Positions 33,331-42,976 of a stretch of DNA of 64,000 nucleotides are shown here, piece after piece; the stretch's first letter is position 1; each line of letters begins with the position of its first letter. Source of the DNA: Desulfovibrio sp. MES5. Lineage in GTDB: Bacteria; Desulfobacterota; Desulfovibrionia; Desulfovibrionales; Desulfovibrionaceae. A program made the position numbers and the translations under genes. The stretch covers positions 1 through 64,000 of the forward strand of contig NZ_MJUZ01000032.1 in assembly GCF_002237645.1 (NCBI RefSeq), in the 5' to 3' direction. The notes beneath the pieces were generated by a model. It worked only from the letters and a program-made list of their open reading frames with translations. It searched no databases and was not told the origin of the DNA.

Positions 33331-34249
33331 GGAGCTGTTCCAGGAAGACAAATGCCGCTTGTGCGGCGGTTGCGCCATCGCCGGCGGCAGTGATGACCTG
33401 GCGGCAAAGCTTGGAGCGAATGTCGCCAGCGGCAAAAATGCCGGGGATATTGGTGCGCATTTCCGTATCAGTCACAATAAAACCCTGTTCGTCAAGCTCA
33501 ATGCCTTGTGGCAAAAAGTTTGTCACAGGAGCAAAGCCTACATAAATAAAAAGCCCATCGACTGCCAACAATTTTTCTTGGCCAGTCTGGAGGTTTTTAA
33601 CGGTAAGACCAGTCAGGTGGTCTTCGCCGTGCAACTGGGTAATGATGGAACTGCGTAAAAGGTCTATCTTGTCGGGCATGCTTTCAAGCCTGTCCTGATA
33701 AACCTTGAGTCCGCGGAAACTGTCACGCCTGTGAATGAGATGAAGCTTGCTTACTACTTTGGAAAGATACAGGCTTTCTTCCATTGCCGCGTTACCGCCG
33801 CCAACCACAGCTACTGTCTGGTTGCGAAAGAAGTTGCCGTCACAAAGGGCGCAGTACGAAACCCCACGCCCGCGCAGCCTGTCTTCACCTTCAAGGCCAA
33901 GTTGGCGGTGTTTGGCGCCAGAGCACACAAGCACCGTTTTGCACAAATAGTCTTCTTCAGCAGTATGCACGGTAAACTGACCCGCCGAACCGGAAATGGA
34001 TTCAACCACTATGGCGGGTCGGTCTACCGTCAAACCTTCAAGATGCGCAGTAAAAAGGTCGGCAAGCTCGTAGCCCTTGATGCCTTTGGGAAAGCCCGGA
34101 TAGTTCTCCAGCGCCTCAGTCTGCAGCAGTTGCCCACCGGAGGTCAGCTGCTCAGGCAAAAGGACGCTGCAACCGGACCGCGCCAGATACATGGCTGCGG
34201 TAACGCCGGCAGGACCGCCGCCGATCACAACGGCATCATAGGATTTCAT
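33323..34249 (-). CDS. trxB: Thioredoxin reductase
   Basis: 308 residues. Transfers electrons from NADPH through FAD to thioredoxin. The FAD motif is [19 protein letters not shown], the redox pair sits in [10 protein letters not shown] (the more usual form is CATCDG or CAVCDG), the NADPH motif is [16 protein letters not shown], and the second FAD motif is [10 protein letters not shown]. The start overlaps the trxA stop by 4 nt. Confidence 0.96.
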   Translation of the reverse strand: MKSYDAVVIGGGPAGVTAAMYLARSGCSVLLPEQLTSGGQLLQTEALENYPGFPKGIKGYELADLFTAHLEGLTVDRPAIVVESISGSAGQFTVHTAEEDYLCKTVLVCSGAKHRQLGLEGEDRLRGRGVSYCALCDGNFFRNQTVAVVGGGNAAMEESLYLSKVVSKLHLIHRRDSFRGLKVYQDRLESMPDKIDLLRSSIITQLHGEDHLTGLTVKNLQTGQEKLLAVDGLFIYVGFAPVTNFLPQGIELDEQGFIVTDTEMRTNIPGIFAAGDIRSKLCRQVITAAGDGATAAQAAFVFLEQLHA

Positions 34250-34569
34250 GCCAGAGCCTTATTGTCGAGCAGGTCTTTCATGGCGGCCTTGGTTACAGCG
34301 CCAGTGATCTGTTCGATGGTTTCGCCATTCTTAAAAAGCACCAGCGTGGGGATAGCCCGGATGCCGAACTTCGTGGGGGTAGCGGGATTTTCATCCACGT
34401 TCATCTTAACGATGCGCACCTTGCCCGCATACTCGGTGGAAAGCTCATCAATAATGGGGCCAACAGCACGGCAGGGGCCGCACCAGGGAGCCCAGAAGTC
34501 AAGCAGAACCGGCAGATCGGACTCGAGGACAACACTCTCAAAGGTGGCATCAGTGACCTGTTCAGCCAT
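34246..34569 (-). CDS. trxA: Thioredoxin
   Basis: 107 residues from ATG at 34569, 7 nt after AAGGAG. The active site is FWAPWCGPC (Cys30, Cys33). [25 protein letters not shown] carries the cis-proline. A complete, standard thioredoxin, first in the trxA-trxB-bamD operon. Confidence 0.97.
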   Translation of the reverse strand: MAEQVTDATFESVVLESDLPVLLDFWAPWCGPCRAVGPIIDELSTEYAGKVRIVKMNVDENPATPTKFGIRAIPTLVLFKNGETIEQITGAVTKAAMKDLLDNKALA

Positions 34570-34679
34570 TACTATACTCCTTAGGTTGCTATGTGTCGCC
34601 CTGCATGCCTGTAAGGCAGCGTGCAGAAGCGGAAAACTAGGGTCCGGGGTGAAAAAACCCAAGACCTTTGTATTGACTA

Positions 34680-34708
34680 AGAGTAGTTTCCAACGACCTG
34701 ACTGTCAA
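34680..34708 (-). promoter_or_regulatory. Sigma70-type promoter upstream of trxA
   Basis: Minus-strand TTGACA (34703-34708), a 17-nt spacer and TACTCT (34680-34685), about 110 nt upstream of the trxA start. The -35 box is consensus; the -10 box is weak. Confidence 0.5.
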
Positions 34709-34745
34709 GACAATCTCATGTTTCTGACTGGTTGTTGGCGGACTT

Positions 34746-35801
34746 TCAGCAGCGCAGCATATCATCCGGGACAGTACGCCCGCGCGGGATGGTTTCCATC
34801 TGTAAGGTATGAAAATACCCTTCTTTTCCAATCAGCCATCCGGCGTAGGCGATCATGGCCGCGTTGTCAGTACAAAGGTGGGGACTCGGAAAAATAGCCC
34901 TGCCTCCCCTGCTTTCCATTAGATCCGCAATACGCTGGCGTAACAGCGAGTTGCAGGCCACCCCGCCCGCCAGAACCAGCGTGCTCAGTTGCGGGTTGTT
35001 GTCCAGAGCTCTTTTGGTTTTCACGCAGAGCGTATCCACAACCGCCGCATTAAAGGCGGCGCAGCAGTCTTTCAGCGCCTGGGGGGCATCGGCCACCGAG
35101 CATAGGGGAAGCGGCCAGGCGGCAGGTTGCAGCTTCTGCTGGATGTAGCTGCTGGCTGCCGTTTTCAGGCCGCTGAAACTGAAGTCCAGATTGTCGTTAT
35201 CAAGGTAGGGGCGCGGAAAGATCACAGCGTCTGGATTGCCTTCACGCGCCAGCGCGTCCATGAGCCGCCCTCCAGGGTAAGCCAAGCCAAGTACTTTGCC
35301 CACTTTGTCAAAAGCCTCGCCAGCGGCGTCGTCCAGCGTGCGCCCAAGAGTGACGCATTTCCAGGGGGCTTCCATGCGATAAAGATGGGTATGACCGCCG
35401 GAAACAAGCAGCCCCAGGGCAGGAAAAGCCAAAGGGTGCTCCAGTCCGACCGCAAGCAGGTGGGCATGAAGGTGATTGACGCCAAGCAGGCGCACCCCAA
35501 GGCCCAGAGCGAGCCCTTTGGCAAAGGCTACCCCCACCAGCAGGCTGCCCAGCAGCCCAGGCCCCCGTGCCACAGCCACCAGATCAATCTCTGAGGGCTT
35601 TTTGCCACTCCGGCGCATCAATGCGTCAAACAAAGAGCCAACGTAGCGGTAGTGTTCACGCGAGGCCAATTCTGGCACCACGCCGCCAAACAGGGCATGC
35701 ATGTCCGCCTGGGTGGCCAAAACGGAATCCACCAGCCGCCCATCTTCTACCAGAGCTAATGCAGTTTCATCACAGGAGCTTTCAACTCCAAGGCAAAGCA
35801 T
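34746..35801 (-). CDS. tsaD: tRNA threonylcarbamoyladenosine synthase subunit TsaD
   Basis: 351 residues. With TsaB and TsaE it puts t6A on tRNAs that read ANN codons. The N-terminus is [20 protein letters not shown]. Metal ligands are His110 and His114 in [11 protein letters not shown], and [11 protein letters not shown] and [10 protein letters not shown] are present. The C-terminal motif is [12 protein letters not shown]. TsaB and TsaE are not in the window. Confidence 0.97.
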   Translation of the reverse strand: MLCLGVESSCDETALALVEDGRLVDSVLATQADMHALFGGVVPELASREHYRYVGSLFDALMRRSGKKPSEIDLVAVARGPGLLGSLLVGVAFAKGLALGLGVRLLGVNHLHAHLLAVGLEHPLAFPALGLLVSGGHTHLYRMEAPWKCVTLGRTLDDAAGEAFDKVGKVLGLAYPGGRLMDALAREGNPDAVIFPRPYLDNDNLDFSFSGLKTAASSYIQQKLQPAAWPLPLCSVADAPQALKDCCAAFNAAVVDTLCVKTKRALDNNPQLSTLVLAGGVACNSLLRQRIADLMESRGGRAIFPSPHLCTDNAAMIAYAGWLIGKEGYFHTLQMETIPRGRTVPDDMLRC

Positions 35802-35821
35802 TATATGATCTCGCTTTTACA

Positions 35822-35857
35822 ATAAAAGCCGGAGCCGCGGCAGGCGCGGCTCCGGCG
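35822..35857 (-). terminator. Terminator of fbp
   Basis: GCCGGAGCCGCG and CGCGGCTCCGGC form a 12-bp stem. The minus strand continues TTTTATT. Confidence 0.85.
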
Positions 35858-35870
35858 TCACGACCATTTA

Positions 35871-36887
35871 CTAGAAAGCAGCCAGGTTGGCATGCCGGGC
35901 ATAAATATTTTCCACAGCCTCTACATCCTTTGCGGAGCCGATGAACAGGGGCGTGCGCGCGTGCAGACGGTCCGGCACCCTTTCAAGAATGCGCCCCCTG
36001 CCGTCACTGGCCTTGCCTCCGGCCTGTTCAGCAAGAAAGGCCAGAGGGGCGGCTTCACACATAAGACGCAACTTGCCGTTGGGCTTATGAATGTTTGGCG
36101 GGTACATGTAAATGCCGCCATTAATGAGGGTTCGATGAAAATCGGCAACAAGCGCTCCCACATAACGGGAAGAATAAGGCGTGCCGTCCGAAGTTTCACA
36201 CCCGTGGAACCAGTTGACGGCTTCGCGCGCGGGCGCGTCCCAATTCTTCCAGTTGCCCTCGTTGACGGAATAGATGGAACCCTGTTTGGGGATGCACATA
36301 TTGGGGTGCGAAAGCAGAAATTCTCCCACCCCCGGGTCAAGGGTGAAGCCGTGCACGCCCTGCCCCGTGCTGAGCACCAGCATGGTGGAGGGGCCATAGA
36401 GGATATACCCCGCAGCCACCTGCTTGAGGCCCGGTTGCAGCACCTCATCCAGGGTCACTTCACCAGAATGCCCCTCTGGACGCCGCAAAATGGAAAAGAT
36501 GGTGCCCACGTTGATATTCACGTCAATATTGGACGAACCGTCAAGAGGGTCAAAGATGAGAATGTAATCGCCCCGTGGGAATTCCGGGCTGACGCGAATA
36601 AGCTCAGCTTCTTCTTCAGAACTCATCGCGCATAAAGCGCCGCAGCGCTCCATCCGGTACAGCATGATGCGGTTGGCGATGGTGTCCAGCTTTTGCACGT
36701 TCTCGCCCTGCACGTTAACTTCTCCCGTGCCGCCGAGAATATCCAGAAGTCCGGCTTTGTTGATGCGGCGTGAGATGCTTTTCCCCGAAAGGATGAGGTC
36801 GTAGAGCAACCCGGTAAATTGTCCGGTGGCCTGTGGAGTGCGCTTTTGGTGCAGCAGCAGATGTTCCGTGACCGTGATGTCAGCCAT
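35871..36887 (-). CDS. fbp: Fructose-1,6-bisphosphatase class I
   Basis: 338 residues from ATG at 36887, 4 nt after AGGAGG. Hydrolyses fructose 1,6-bisphosphate in gluconeogenesis. Metal and substrate residues lie in [46 protein letters not shown] and [24 protein letters not shown] are standard class I segments. Monocistronic with its own terminator. Pgm and TpiA in the same window complete a sugar-phosphate theme. Confidence 0.97.
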   Translation of the reverse strand: MADITVTEHLLLHQKRTPQATGQFTGLLYDLILSGKSISRRINKAGLLDILGGTGEVNVQGENVQKLDTIANRIMLYRMERCGALCAMSSEEEAELIRVSPEFPRGDYILIFDPLDGSSNIDVNINVGTIFSILRRPEGHSGEVTLDEVLQPGLKQVAAGYILYGPSTMLVLSTGQGVHGFTLDPGVGEFLLSHPNMCIPKQGSIYSVNEGNWKNWDAPAREAVNWFHGCETSDGTPYSSRYVGALVADFHRTLINGGIYMYPPNIHKPNGKLRLMCEAAPLAFLAEQAGGKASDGRGRILERVPDRLHARTPLFIGSAKDVEAVENIYARHANLAAF

Positions 36888-36925
36888 ATGGCCTCCTGCA
36901 ACAGAAAAATAGTTCTGAGAACATA

Positions 36926-36957
36926 AAACTTGCGCCGCCCCGGGGCGGCGCAAGTTT
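36926..36957 (-). terminator. Perfect palindromic terminator after the lipoprotein gene
   Basis: A 32-nt perfect inverted repeat, half-site AAACTTGCGCCGCCCC. It lies 14 nt past the lipoprotein stop and ends in a short T-run on the minus strand. Confidence 0.75.
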
Positions 36958-36970
36958 GTATTGATATGCG

Positions 36971-38458
36971 TCAGTTCCGAGGCCCAAAGGGACTTGGCCG
37001 TCCGCCTGGCAAAACATCCGGCGCGGCTGGGGCGCCCGATGATTCTTCGGACTTGGCCGGGGCCGCGCTTTCAGCGGGCGCAGACGACTCCTGCTTTTGA
37101 GGCTGGGCTTTCTCTGCCTGCGCTTCCGGCTTGGCAGCCGCCTCTGCAGGCTGGTTTTGAGTGGAACCGGATGTTAAATCATCTGGCTTCACGTCATCGG
37201 CCTTGCCCTTTGATTCGTCATTATCACGCGGGCCGAAGGGGCTCGGCGCAACAACGCGAGGCTGTTCTTCACGCGGGCCGAAGGGGCTTGGCGCGACGAC
37301 TCTGGGGATATCCGCTTCCGGAGCTCCAAGTCCGCCAGGTCTGGTTTGCGGCGCGGCCTCACGTCTGGGTTTTTGAGCCCTTTCAACGGGGACATTCTCG
37401 CCTTCAAGCTGGCGTTCCTGAACCTTGGCTTTTTCAGATCTTTTGTTTTTGAGCAAAACACTGTCGCCGCTGCCAGGCTGGATGTCGTGGGAAGCTCCGC
37501 CCGCAGTCTGTGCGGACGGCTGCCCCGAAGCGTTGACGGCATCAGCGGGGGTGGGCATGGCGACGGCGTCCGGGCCCAGTTTTTTGCTCTTGCGCTCAGG
37601 CTGGGGCGGCGGAGGAAGCTTGGGGCGTTCCTTGGGGAAGAAGGCCAGGCCTTGCTCCACACTGCCGCTGCCTTCAGGGAAATTGCCCTTTTCAGCCACA
37701 GCGAAAATCAGAGGCAAATTACCAAGATAACGCACCATGTAATAGAAGGTGCCGTTTACGTTGGTGCACGTGCCGGAAGAGCTTTTTGTAACAACCTCTT
37801 CCCAGTTCACGCCTGCCAAGGGGGTGGCGGCAAAATCATACTTTCCTGGCCACAACAGCGCGTTGGGGGAAAGGATGACCACATTTTCCGAGCTGCTGGA
37901 GTACTGCATGAGGGCGCGCATATCGAAGTAGGTCGCAACCACGCCAAGAAAGTCGACGCCGTCATACAGGGGAGCAGCAAGCAAAATCTCCGGTCCCAGC
38001 GGCGAGGGCTGAACATCGGCGCGGAGAGCACGGCTGCTCTGCTTTTTGTCTTCGTAAAGCAAAGGGATGAAATCCAGCTGCTTCATTGGATTGGCAGGTT
38101 CCTGACCAAGGATGGTGCCGTCGTATTTTACGCCGGCAAAACCGCTGACCCAGGGGAAATTGGTGAAAAATGCAGAGATCCAGTCACGAGTCGGGGGCTT
38201 GTCGGCATTGAGCATGACGCGTTCAAGGCGGTTCAGCTCCACGTCAATCCCCATCATGCTGTGGGTCAGAGCCAGAGCCTGCGGTGAAAGTTCGCCTTTT
38301 TCGTCATAGTCCACCGATGCTGGCGGGCTGACATAGGTGTTCCAGAAGCCCTTGGTGGACTTCCACACATTTTTGGTTGGCTGGTATGAACTGCATCCTG
38401 TAACCAGAAATGCAGCGGTAACCAGCATGAGTATGGTCCGCAGATATGATTTGAACAC
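36971..38458 (-). CDS. Lipoprotein with a PAS/Cache-like domain and SPFGPR-repeat tail
   Basis: 495 residues from GTG at 38458, 6 nt after GAGGGAG. The lipobox is LVTGC (Cys21). Residues about 40-290 are globular: [20 protein letters not shown], then [25 protein letters not shown], a pattern like periplasmic Cache sensors. The C-terminal 200 residues are proline/alanine/glutamate-rich and disordered, with [10 protein letters not shown] twice and [11 protein letters not shown] at the extreme end. The family is not recognised. Envelope location is certain from the lipobox; the sensor-like fold is inferred. Confidence 0.75.
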   Translation of the reverse strand: MFKSYLRTILMLVTAAFLVTGCSSYQPTKNVWKSTKGFWNTYVSPPASVDYDEKGELSPQALALTHSMMGIDVELNRLERVMLNADKPPTRDWISAFFTNFPWVSGFAGVKYDGTILGQEPANPMKQLDFIPLLYEDKKQSSRALRADVQPSPLGPEILLAAPLYDGVDFLGVVATYFDMRALMQYSSSSENVVILSPNALLWPGKYDFAATPLAGVNWEEVVTKSSSGTCTNVNGTFYYMVRYLGNLPLIFAVAEKGNFPEGSGSVEQGLAFFPKERPKLPPPPQPERKSKKLGPDAVAMPTPADAVNASGQPSAQTAGGASHDIQPGSGDSVLLKNKRSEKAKVQERQLEGENVPVERAQKPRREAAPQTRPGGLGAPEADIPRVVAPSPFGPREEQPRVVAPSPFGPRDNDESKGKADDVKPDDLTSGSTQNQPAEAAAKPEAQAEKAQPQKQESSAPAESAAPAKSEESSGAPAAPDVLPGGRPSPFGPRN

Positions 38459-38592
38459 CGTATTCTCCCTCAGCTTTAGAACAGTCCGCAAGAAATCGTC
38501 ATCTGTCCTGCGCGAATGGTAAAAGCCACCAGACAAAGATCAGCTGCTTTGCCTCTGGCTGCATATAATGCGAAATCGGCCTTGATAATGGT

Positions 38593-39825
38593 TTAGCTGT
38601 GCGCCCTGGCCTCAACCCGTTCGGCCAAGGCCTCAAGCATGCTTATAAGCTTATCCTTGCCGGTGGATCCCCCAGTTTCGGCGGGCTCCTGCGTCTGCTC
38701 CACAGGCGGCGCGCTGCCCAGACGCGCGTTCAGTGTGGCTATACGCTGCCGCAGATCGGCACTCTCTTCCGGTGCGGTGGCCGCAGCGGCCAGCTCATGA
38801 TAAATATCCAGCGCCCCCTTGATGTCCCCCTGTTCTGCCAGCACTTCAGCCATTGAGCGCGTCCGCAGAGAAAAACGCTCCTCAGTGTCGTCAGCCTCTT
38901 CACCGGTATGCGCGGCTCCGTCAGTTGCGTTTTCCGCAGTTGAAGCTTCATCATGGGCAAAGGGGCTCTGTGAGGGCGCATCCACAGCGTCATGGCCGAA
39001 AGAGCGTGCAGTTTTGGAATGCAGGGGCACTGCCAGAGGCGCGGCGTCCTCGTCTTCATCCGGATCAAACGCATCCAGTTTTTCATGAACCAGATGGTCA
39101 GCAACCTCTGAATCTGTGCCGAGGTCTTCATGCGTCAGATGCCCGTGGGCCTGCCGGACGGCAGAGAATGCGTCTTCATCCGTTCCCGCGATATGGGCAG
39201 CAGTGGCATCCTGCGATTGAGCGGGTGCGTGGTGCTCCTGCTGAGCGGGAATATCCTGTTGTCCGGGAGGAGACGACAGTGCAGCTGATCCGGACGATGG
39301 CGATGCTTCACGTTCGGGCGCATGTGTACTGGTAGAATCTTCATGTGAAACTTGAAGATTTTTCGATTCATCCAGTGCCGAGTGGCGTGTGTCGGGCCCT
39401 GCTGCTGGCGCATCGTGCCCGATCAGGCTGGTGACGCCCTGATTCAGCACCTCGCGCAACGACACTGGCCCTTTTGCAAAATTGAGAGCCAGAAACCGCA
39501 TAACGGCAGCCGTGTCCGGGGACTGGCCCGAGGTCAGAGTAGTGGCGGCCCACGCCTGCCAGAACCCCGAATAGGCCGTGAACATGCGGCTGAGCCTTTC
39601 TACCTGGGCCTCGCAAGCGTTTTGCTGGCCCGTTTTATAAAGCAGTTCTATCAGAAAGAGTCGCGCTTCAAGAAACTCGTCGTGTCGCGCCAGCCCCTGC
39701 TCCAAAACGGCCACAGCCTCTTCGGAATGCCCTTCTTCCACCAACAGGCGCGCCAGAGGAAAAAAAACCTTGGAGTTGGGTTCGAGTTCCAGAACTTCTT
39801 TATACCATTCTATTTTTTCCGTCAT
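38593..39825 (-). CDS. TPR-containing protein (410 aa)
   Basis: The N-terminal 150 residues hold TPR-like helices (VFFPLARLLVEEGHSEEAVAVLEQGLARHDEFLEARLFLIELLYKTGQ). A long acidic, alanine-rich, probably disordered middle follows (about 150-315). Another TPR pair precedes the end (SMAEVLAEQGDIKGALDIYHELAAA). Cytoplasmic, no signal peptide. It begins 3 nt before the end of the ftsB spacing, in the pgsA-orf-ftsB operon, so a role near cell division or the envelope is possible but unproven. Confidence 0.75.
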   Translation of the reverse strand: MTEKIEWYKEVLELEPNSKVFFPLARLLVEEGHSEEAVAVLEQGLARHDEFLEARLFLIELLYKTGQQNACEAQVERLSRMFTAYSGFWQAWAATTLTSGQSPDTAAVMRFLALNFAKGPVSLREVLNQGVTSLIGHDAPAAGPDTRHSALDESKNLQVSHEDSTSTHAPEREASPSSGSAALSSPPGQQDIPAQQEHHAPAQSQDATAAHIAGTDEDAFSAVRQAHGHLTHEDLGTDSEVADHLVHEKLDAFDPDEDEDAAPLAVPLHSKTARSFGHDAVDAPSQSPFAHDEASTAENATDGAAHTGEEADDTEERFSLRTRSMAEVLAEQGDIKGALDIYHELAAAATAPEESADLRQRIATLNARLGSAPPVEQTQEPAETGGSTGKDKLISMLEALAERVEARAHS

Positions 39826-39828
39826 ATA

Positions 39829-40131
39829 TTACGGCTCCCGATGGGGTTTGGCCGATGCGTCAAAGAGGTAGAGCACCTCGTTATCTCGCACATAGTGCAG
39901 GCGCTGCCGGATCACTTTTTCCACATATTGGTTGTCGGACTGCAGGAGGCGGATTTCACGGCTGAGGGCCATGTTTTCCTTATCCAGGTCAGCTATCTGT
40001 TTTTCCAGGTCGGCATATTGTTTTTTGAGTTCACGGTATTCAATCAAGCCCGTAGGCCCCCATACCGTTCGGCTAAAAAGCACGATGCTTATGAGACCAA
40101 GCACTACAAGAATAAAAGAGCGCCAGAACAT
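39829..40131 (-). CDS. ftsB: Septum formation initiator, FtsB/DivIC family
   Basis: 100 residues. One membrane helix (about 4-22) is followed by a coiled coil (YRELKKQYADLEKQIADLDKENMALSREIRLL) and the short globular end VEKVIRQRLHYVRDNEVLYLF. Bridges divisome proteins FtsL and FtsQ. Its start shares one base with the stop of the preceding small gene. Confidence 0.88.
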   Translation of the reverse strand: MFWRSFILVVLGLISIVLFSRTVWGPTGLIEYRELKKQYADLEKQIADLDKENMALSREIRLLQSDNQYVEKVIRQRLHYVRDNEVLYLFDASAKPHREP

Positions 40132-40385
40132 TACTGCAACAGCCGCTTATTTTGGGGCTTTCCTTTGCGGGAAAGCTTGAGTTCAGCCAAAAAGGTCGCT
40201 GTGGCGTTTTCAAGTCGTCGCACGTCCTCTTCGGCCAGTTTCATCTGATCCACCTGTGCAAGGTAATCCTTTAGCGAATTGAGTTCCATATCAAAGTAAC
40301 GCCCCCAGACCCCGGCGCGCATGTCGGGTTCCAATTCCAGAATGGTCTGGATGCAGTTTTTGAGGCGTATCTGCAACGTGCTCAT
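40131..40385 (-). CDS. Small helical hypothetical protein (84 aa)
   Basis: Predicted all-helical and cytoplasmic (LKNCIQTILELEPDMRAGVW, KDYLAQVDQMKLAEEDVRRLENATATFLAEL). Family not recognised. It overlaps pgsA by 4 nt and ftsB by 1 nt, so it is a real, translationally coupled operon member. Confidence 0.75.
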   Translation of the reverse strand: MSTLQIRLKNCIQTILELEPDMRAGVWGRYFDMELNSLKDYLAQVDQMKLAEEDVRRLENATATFLAELKLSRKGKPQNKRLLQ

Positions 40386-40942
40386 ACTTTGTCGGAATCC
40401 TTACGCGCCTGTGTCCGGCGGTAAAAATCATAGCAGTAATTGGAGCCTGAGATGAGGGCCAACGCCAGAGCTGCATACAAGAGCCACTCGCCAATGGGGC
40501 TGAGGTCCATACCCCATAGTGGATAATGCAGTATGAGCGGCACGATGGCAAAAATTTGCAGAATGGTTTTGGCCTTGCCGAACTTGTCGGCGGCAAGCAC
40601 TATGCCTTCGTCAATGGCGATGGTGCGCAGGCCGGTGACCACCAGTTCACGGCAGACCATAATGATGACAACCCAGGCCGGAGCCCAGCCAAGCTTAACA
40701 AACATGATGAGAACGGAACAGATCAGTACTTTATCAGCCAAGGGGTCCAGAAACTTGCCCATGCTTGTGACCATGTTGGAACGGCGGGCAACATAGCCAT
40801 CGGCCCAGTCGGTCAGCGAAGCAAAAATAAAGGCCAAGGTAGCGAGTTTACAGGTAACCGGCCCCTCAAAATACAGTAGCAAAACTACCAGAGGGGTCAT
40901 AAGAATACGTAATAGCGTAATTTTATTAGCAAGATTAAGCAT
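40382..40942 (-). CDS. pgsA: CDP-diacylglycerol-glycerol-3-phosphate 3-phosphatidyltransferase
   Basis: 186 residues from ATG at 40942; an ATG 45 nt upstream lacks a ribosome site. The CDP-alcohol phosphotransferase motif is complete: D-W-A-DG-YVAR-R...GKFLDPLADK. Five to six membrane helices. Makes phosphatidylglycerol phosphate, the committed step to phosphatidylglycerol and cardiolipin. First gene of the pgsA-orf-ftsB-TPR operon. Confidence 0.93.
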   Translation of the reverse strand: MLNLANKITLLRILMTPLVVLLLYFEGPVTCKLATLAFIFASLTDWADGYVARRSNMVTSMGKFLDPLADKVLICSVLIMFVKLGWAPAWVVIIMVCRELVVTGLRTIAIDEGIVLAADKFGKAKTILQIFAIVPLILHYPLWGMDLSPIGEWLLYAALALALISGSNYCYDFYRRTQARKDSDKV

Positions 40943-41010
40943 GTAGTTCTTTCTGACGCTCCCCAAGATTTTTTGTCCAAATAACATAAAAGCAAATAGG
41001 AGAAAAGAAG

Positions 41011-41056
41011 AAAAAAACTCCCCTGCCGGGGCACTTAAAGCCCGGCAGGGGAGTTT
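41011..41056 (-). terminator. Terminator of the pcm-mrp transcript
   Basis: A 14-bp stem, ACTCCCCTGCCGGG (41017-41030) with CCCGGCAGGGGAGT (41041-41054). On the minus strand it is followed by TTTTTT. Confidence 0.85.
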
Positions 41057-41189
41057 AGCTTTTTTGCGCTAAAGGCTCAATGGGGTTTCGCACGTATCAA
41101 AAATGCGAAAAATCCCGCACTGAACGCAGTAAGTTGGCCTGCGCGTCATCAGTCAGCCGTTGAATGTTTCAGGCAGCGGTTTTCCGGGG

Positions 41190-42104
41190 CTACGCATGCG
41201 TGGAGGCCAGGGCTTCCAGGCTGGTGTCGCAGGCAGAAGCGATGGCGTCGGCCAGTTGCAGAAATGCTGTCTTGGCCGGGCTGTCTGCTTCAAGATACAC
41301 AACAGGCACGCCGCGATCGGCCGCCACCACGGTAGTCGGATCCAGGGGCACAGCGCCCAGAAACTTCAGCGCATACTTCTTGGCAAGTTCTTCTCCGCCG
41401 CCCTTTTTGAAAATGTCTATTTCCTGATGGCAATGCGGGCAGACCAGGCCGCTCATGTTTTCCACTACGCCCAGCACGTTTGAATTGGTGTACTGAAGAA
41501 AATTGATGGCCTTGCGTACGTCGGCCAGTGAAATTTCCTGGGGCGTCGTCACTACCACGCACAGCGCATCGGGGATGGACTGCATAACGGTCATGTGCTC
41601 GTCGCCAGTTCCTGGAGGCGAGTCAATGAGCAGAAAGTCGAGATCCCCCCACTTAACGTCCGAAATGAACTGGCGTATGGCGGCCGTCTTTTTGGGGCCG
41701 CGCCACAGGATTGCCTGATCCTTATCCTGAAGCAGGGAGTCCATTGAGATGACGGAGAGATTTTCATTATAGACCGCAGGCAGCATGAGTTCGCCAGCCG
41801 GATCCATTTCAACCGTGCTGGTGAGGCCAAGAAGATTGGGCACGCTCGGCCCGTGCATATCAACATCAAGGATGCCGACCTTGAAACCACGACGGGCCAA
41901 AGCGGCTGCCGTATTAACGGTAACCGAACTCTTGCCTACCCCGCCCTTGCCGCTCATGACAAAAATCTTGTGCCGGATGTGGCCTAGCCTGTCGGCTATA
42001 ACCTTGTCCTGCAGAGCTGCAGGATCATTGCACTTTCCATCGCCCCCCTTGCCCGTTGAACTTGGGCAGGAAGAAGACGAGGAACAGGAGGAACAGGAAG
42101 CCAT
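41190..42104 (-). CDS. mrp: Mrp/NBP35-type P-loop ATPase, Fe-S cluster carrier
   Basis: 304 residues. The N-terminus is serine/cysteine-rich (MASCSSCSSSSSCPSS), as in Desulfovibrio Mrp proteins. The deviant Walker A is MSGKGGVGKSSVTVNTA; DVDMHGPSVPNLLGL and LLIDSPPGTGDEHMTV follow. A C-terminal CPHC pair (LVCPHCHQEIDIF) can hold a bridging cluster. It assembles and hands over Fe-S clusters. It lies 34 nt behind pcm. Confidence 0.92.
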   Translation of the reverse strand: MASCSSCSSSSSCPSSTGKGGDGKCNDPAALQDKVIADRLGHIRHKIFVMSGKGGVGKSSVTVNTAAALARRGFKVGILDVDMHGPSVPNLLGLTSTVEMDPAGELMLPAVYNENLSVISMDSLLQDKDQAILWRGPKKTAAIRQFISDVKWGDLDFLLIDSPPGTGDEHMTVMQSIPDALCVVVTTPQEISLADVRKAINFLQYTNSNVLGVVENMSGLVCPHCHQEIDIFKKGGGEELAKKYALKFLGAVPLDPTTVVAADRGVPVVYLEADSPAKTAFLQLADAIASACDTSLEALASTHA

Positions 42105-42138
42105 GATATCTCCTTATTTTTGACGGGCACCTGTATGG

Positions 42139-42834
42139 CTACCAGCCGTGGTCGCCCACCAGGTCCACAAAAATGGCGGGGCCCATATCTTCACTCAGCA
42201 TGCGTCCCTGCTCTTTGCGCAGGCGCATAAGCCTTTGCGCGCGAGGACGCGGCCCCACAGGAATAAGCAAAATGCCGCCTTCATCAAGCTGATCCGTCAG
42301 GGGACGCGGCACCTCCGGTCCACCTGCCGTAACAATAATACGGTCAAACGGCGCAGCCTCGGGCATCCCCAGGGTGCCGTCACGCCGCTGCATGTGAATG
42401 CCGCGCAGTCCCAGCTGCCGTAAGAGGCTTGCAGTGCTTTGATAGAGTTCGCGCAGCCGTTCCACCGTAAAAACCGTGCAGCCCATAGTCGCCAGTATCG
42501 CGGCCTGATAGCCCGAGCCCGTGCCGATTTCCAGCACCCGCATGCCTCTGCGTACTTCCAGAAGCTGGCTCATCAGAGCCACAACATAAGGCTGTGAGAT
42601 GGTTTGTCCATAGCCTATGGGAAGGGGCGTATCTTCATAGGCCTGCGCCCGCAGGGCCTCCTGCACAAAAAGATGCCGCGGGACGGCGCCCATGGCGGCC
42701 AAGACCTCCGCGTCAGTAATGCCTCTGGCTTCAAGTTGCTCGCGCACCATGCGCCTCCGCAGACGTTTGGGGTCCACTGGGGAGGCTGCCGCGCGCTCTG
42801 GCGCTCTTATGCCTGGATGTCTGCTGTTTTGCAT
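42139..42834 (-). CDS. pcm: Protein-L-isoaspartate O-methyltransferase
   Basis: 231 residues if started at the ATG of MQNSRHPG; a later ATG ([10 protein letters not shown]) behind GGAGG is also possible, so the start is unsure. [46 protein letters not shown] and the SAM-binding [15 protein letters not shown] are standard. Repairs isoaspartyl residues in ageing proteins. Probably co-transcribed with mrp. Confidence 0.93.
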   Translation of the reverse strand: MQNSRHPGIRAPERAAASPVDPKRLRRRMVREQLEARGITDAEVLAAMGAVPRHLFVQEALRAQAYEDTPLPIGYGQTISQPYVVALMSQLLEVRRGMRVLEIGTGSGYQAAILATMGCTVFTVERLRELYQSTASLLRQLGLRGIHMQRRDGTLGMPEAAPFDRIIVTAGGPEVPRPLTDQLDEGGILLIPVGPRPRAQRLMRLRKEQGRMLSEDMGPAIFVDLVGDHGW

Positions 42835-42976
42835 ACTGCGGAAGTGAAAACAGATTTTTACCCTCAAGTCAATGCACGCCACCGCGCCGCGAGACTTTAT
42901 AAATCTTCCAGACTTTTCCTTGAAAATTGGCGGTCTTTATGCAAGGCTTTTTCTCGAGCTTAATGAGGAGCCTGCA

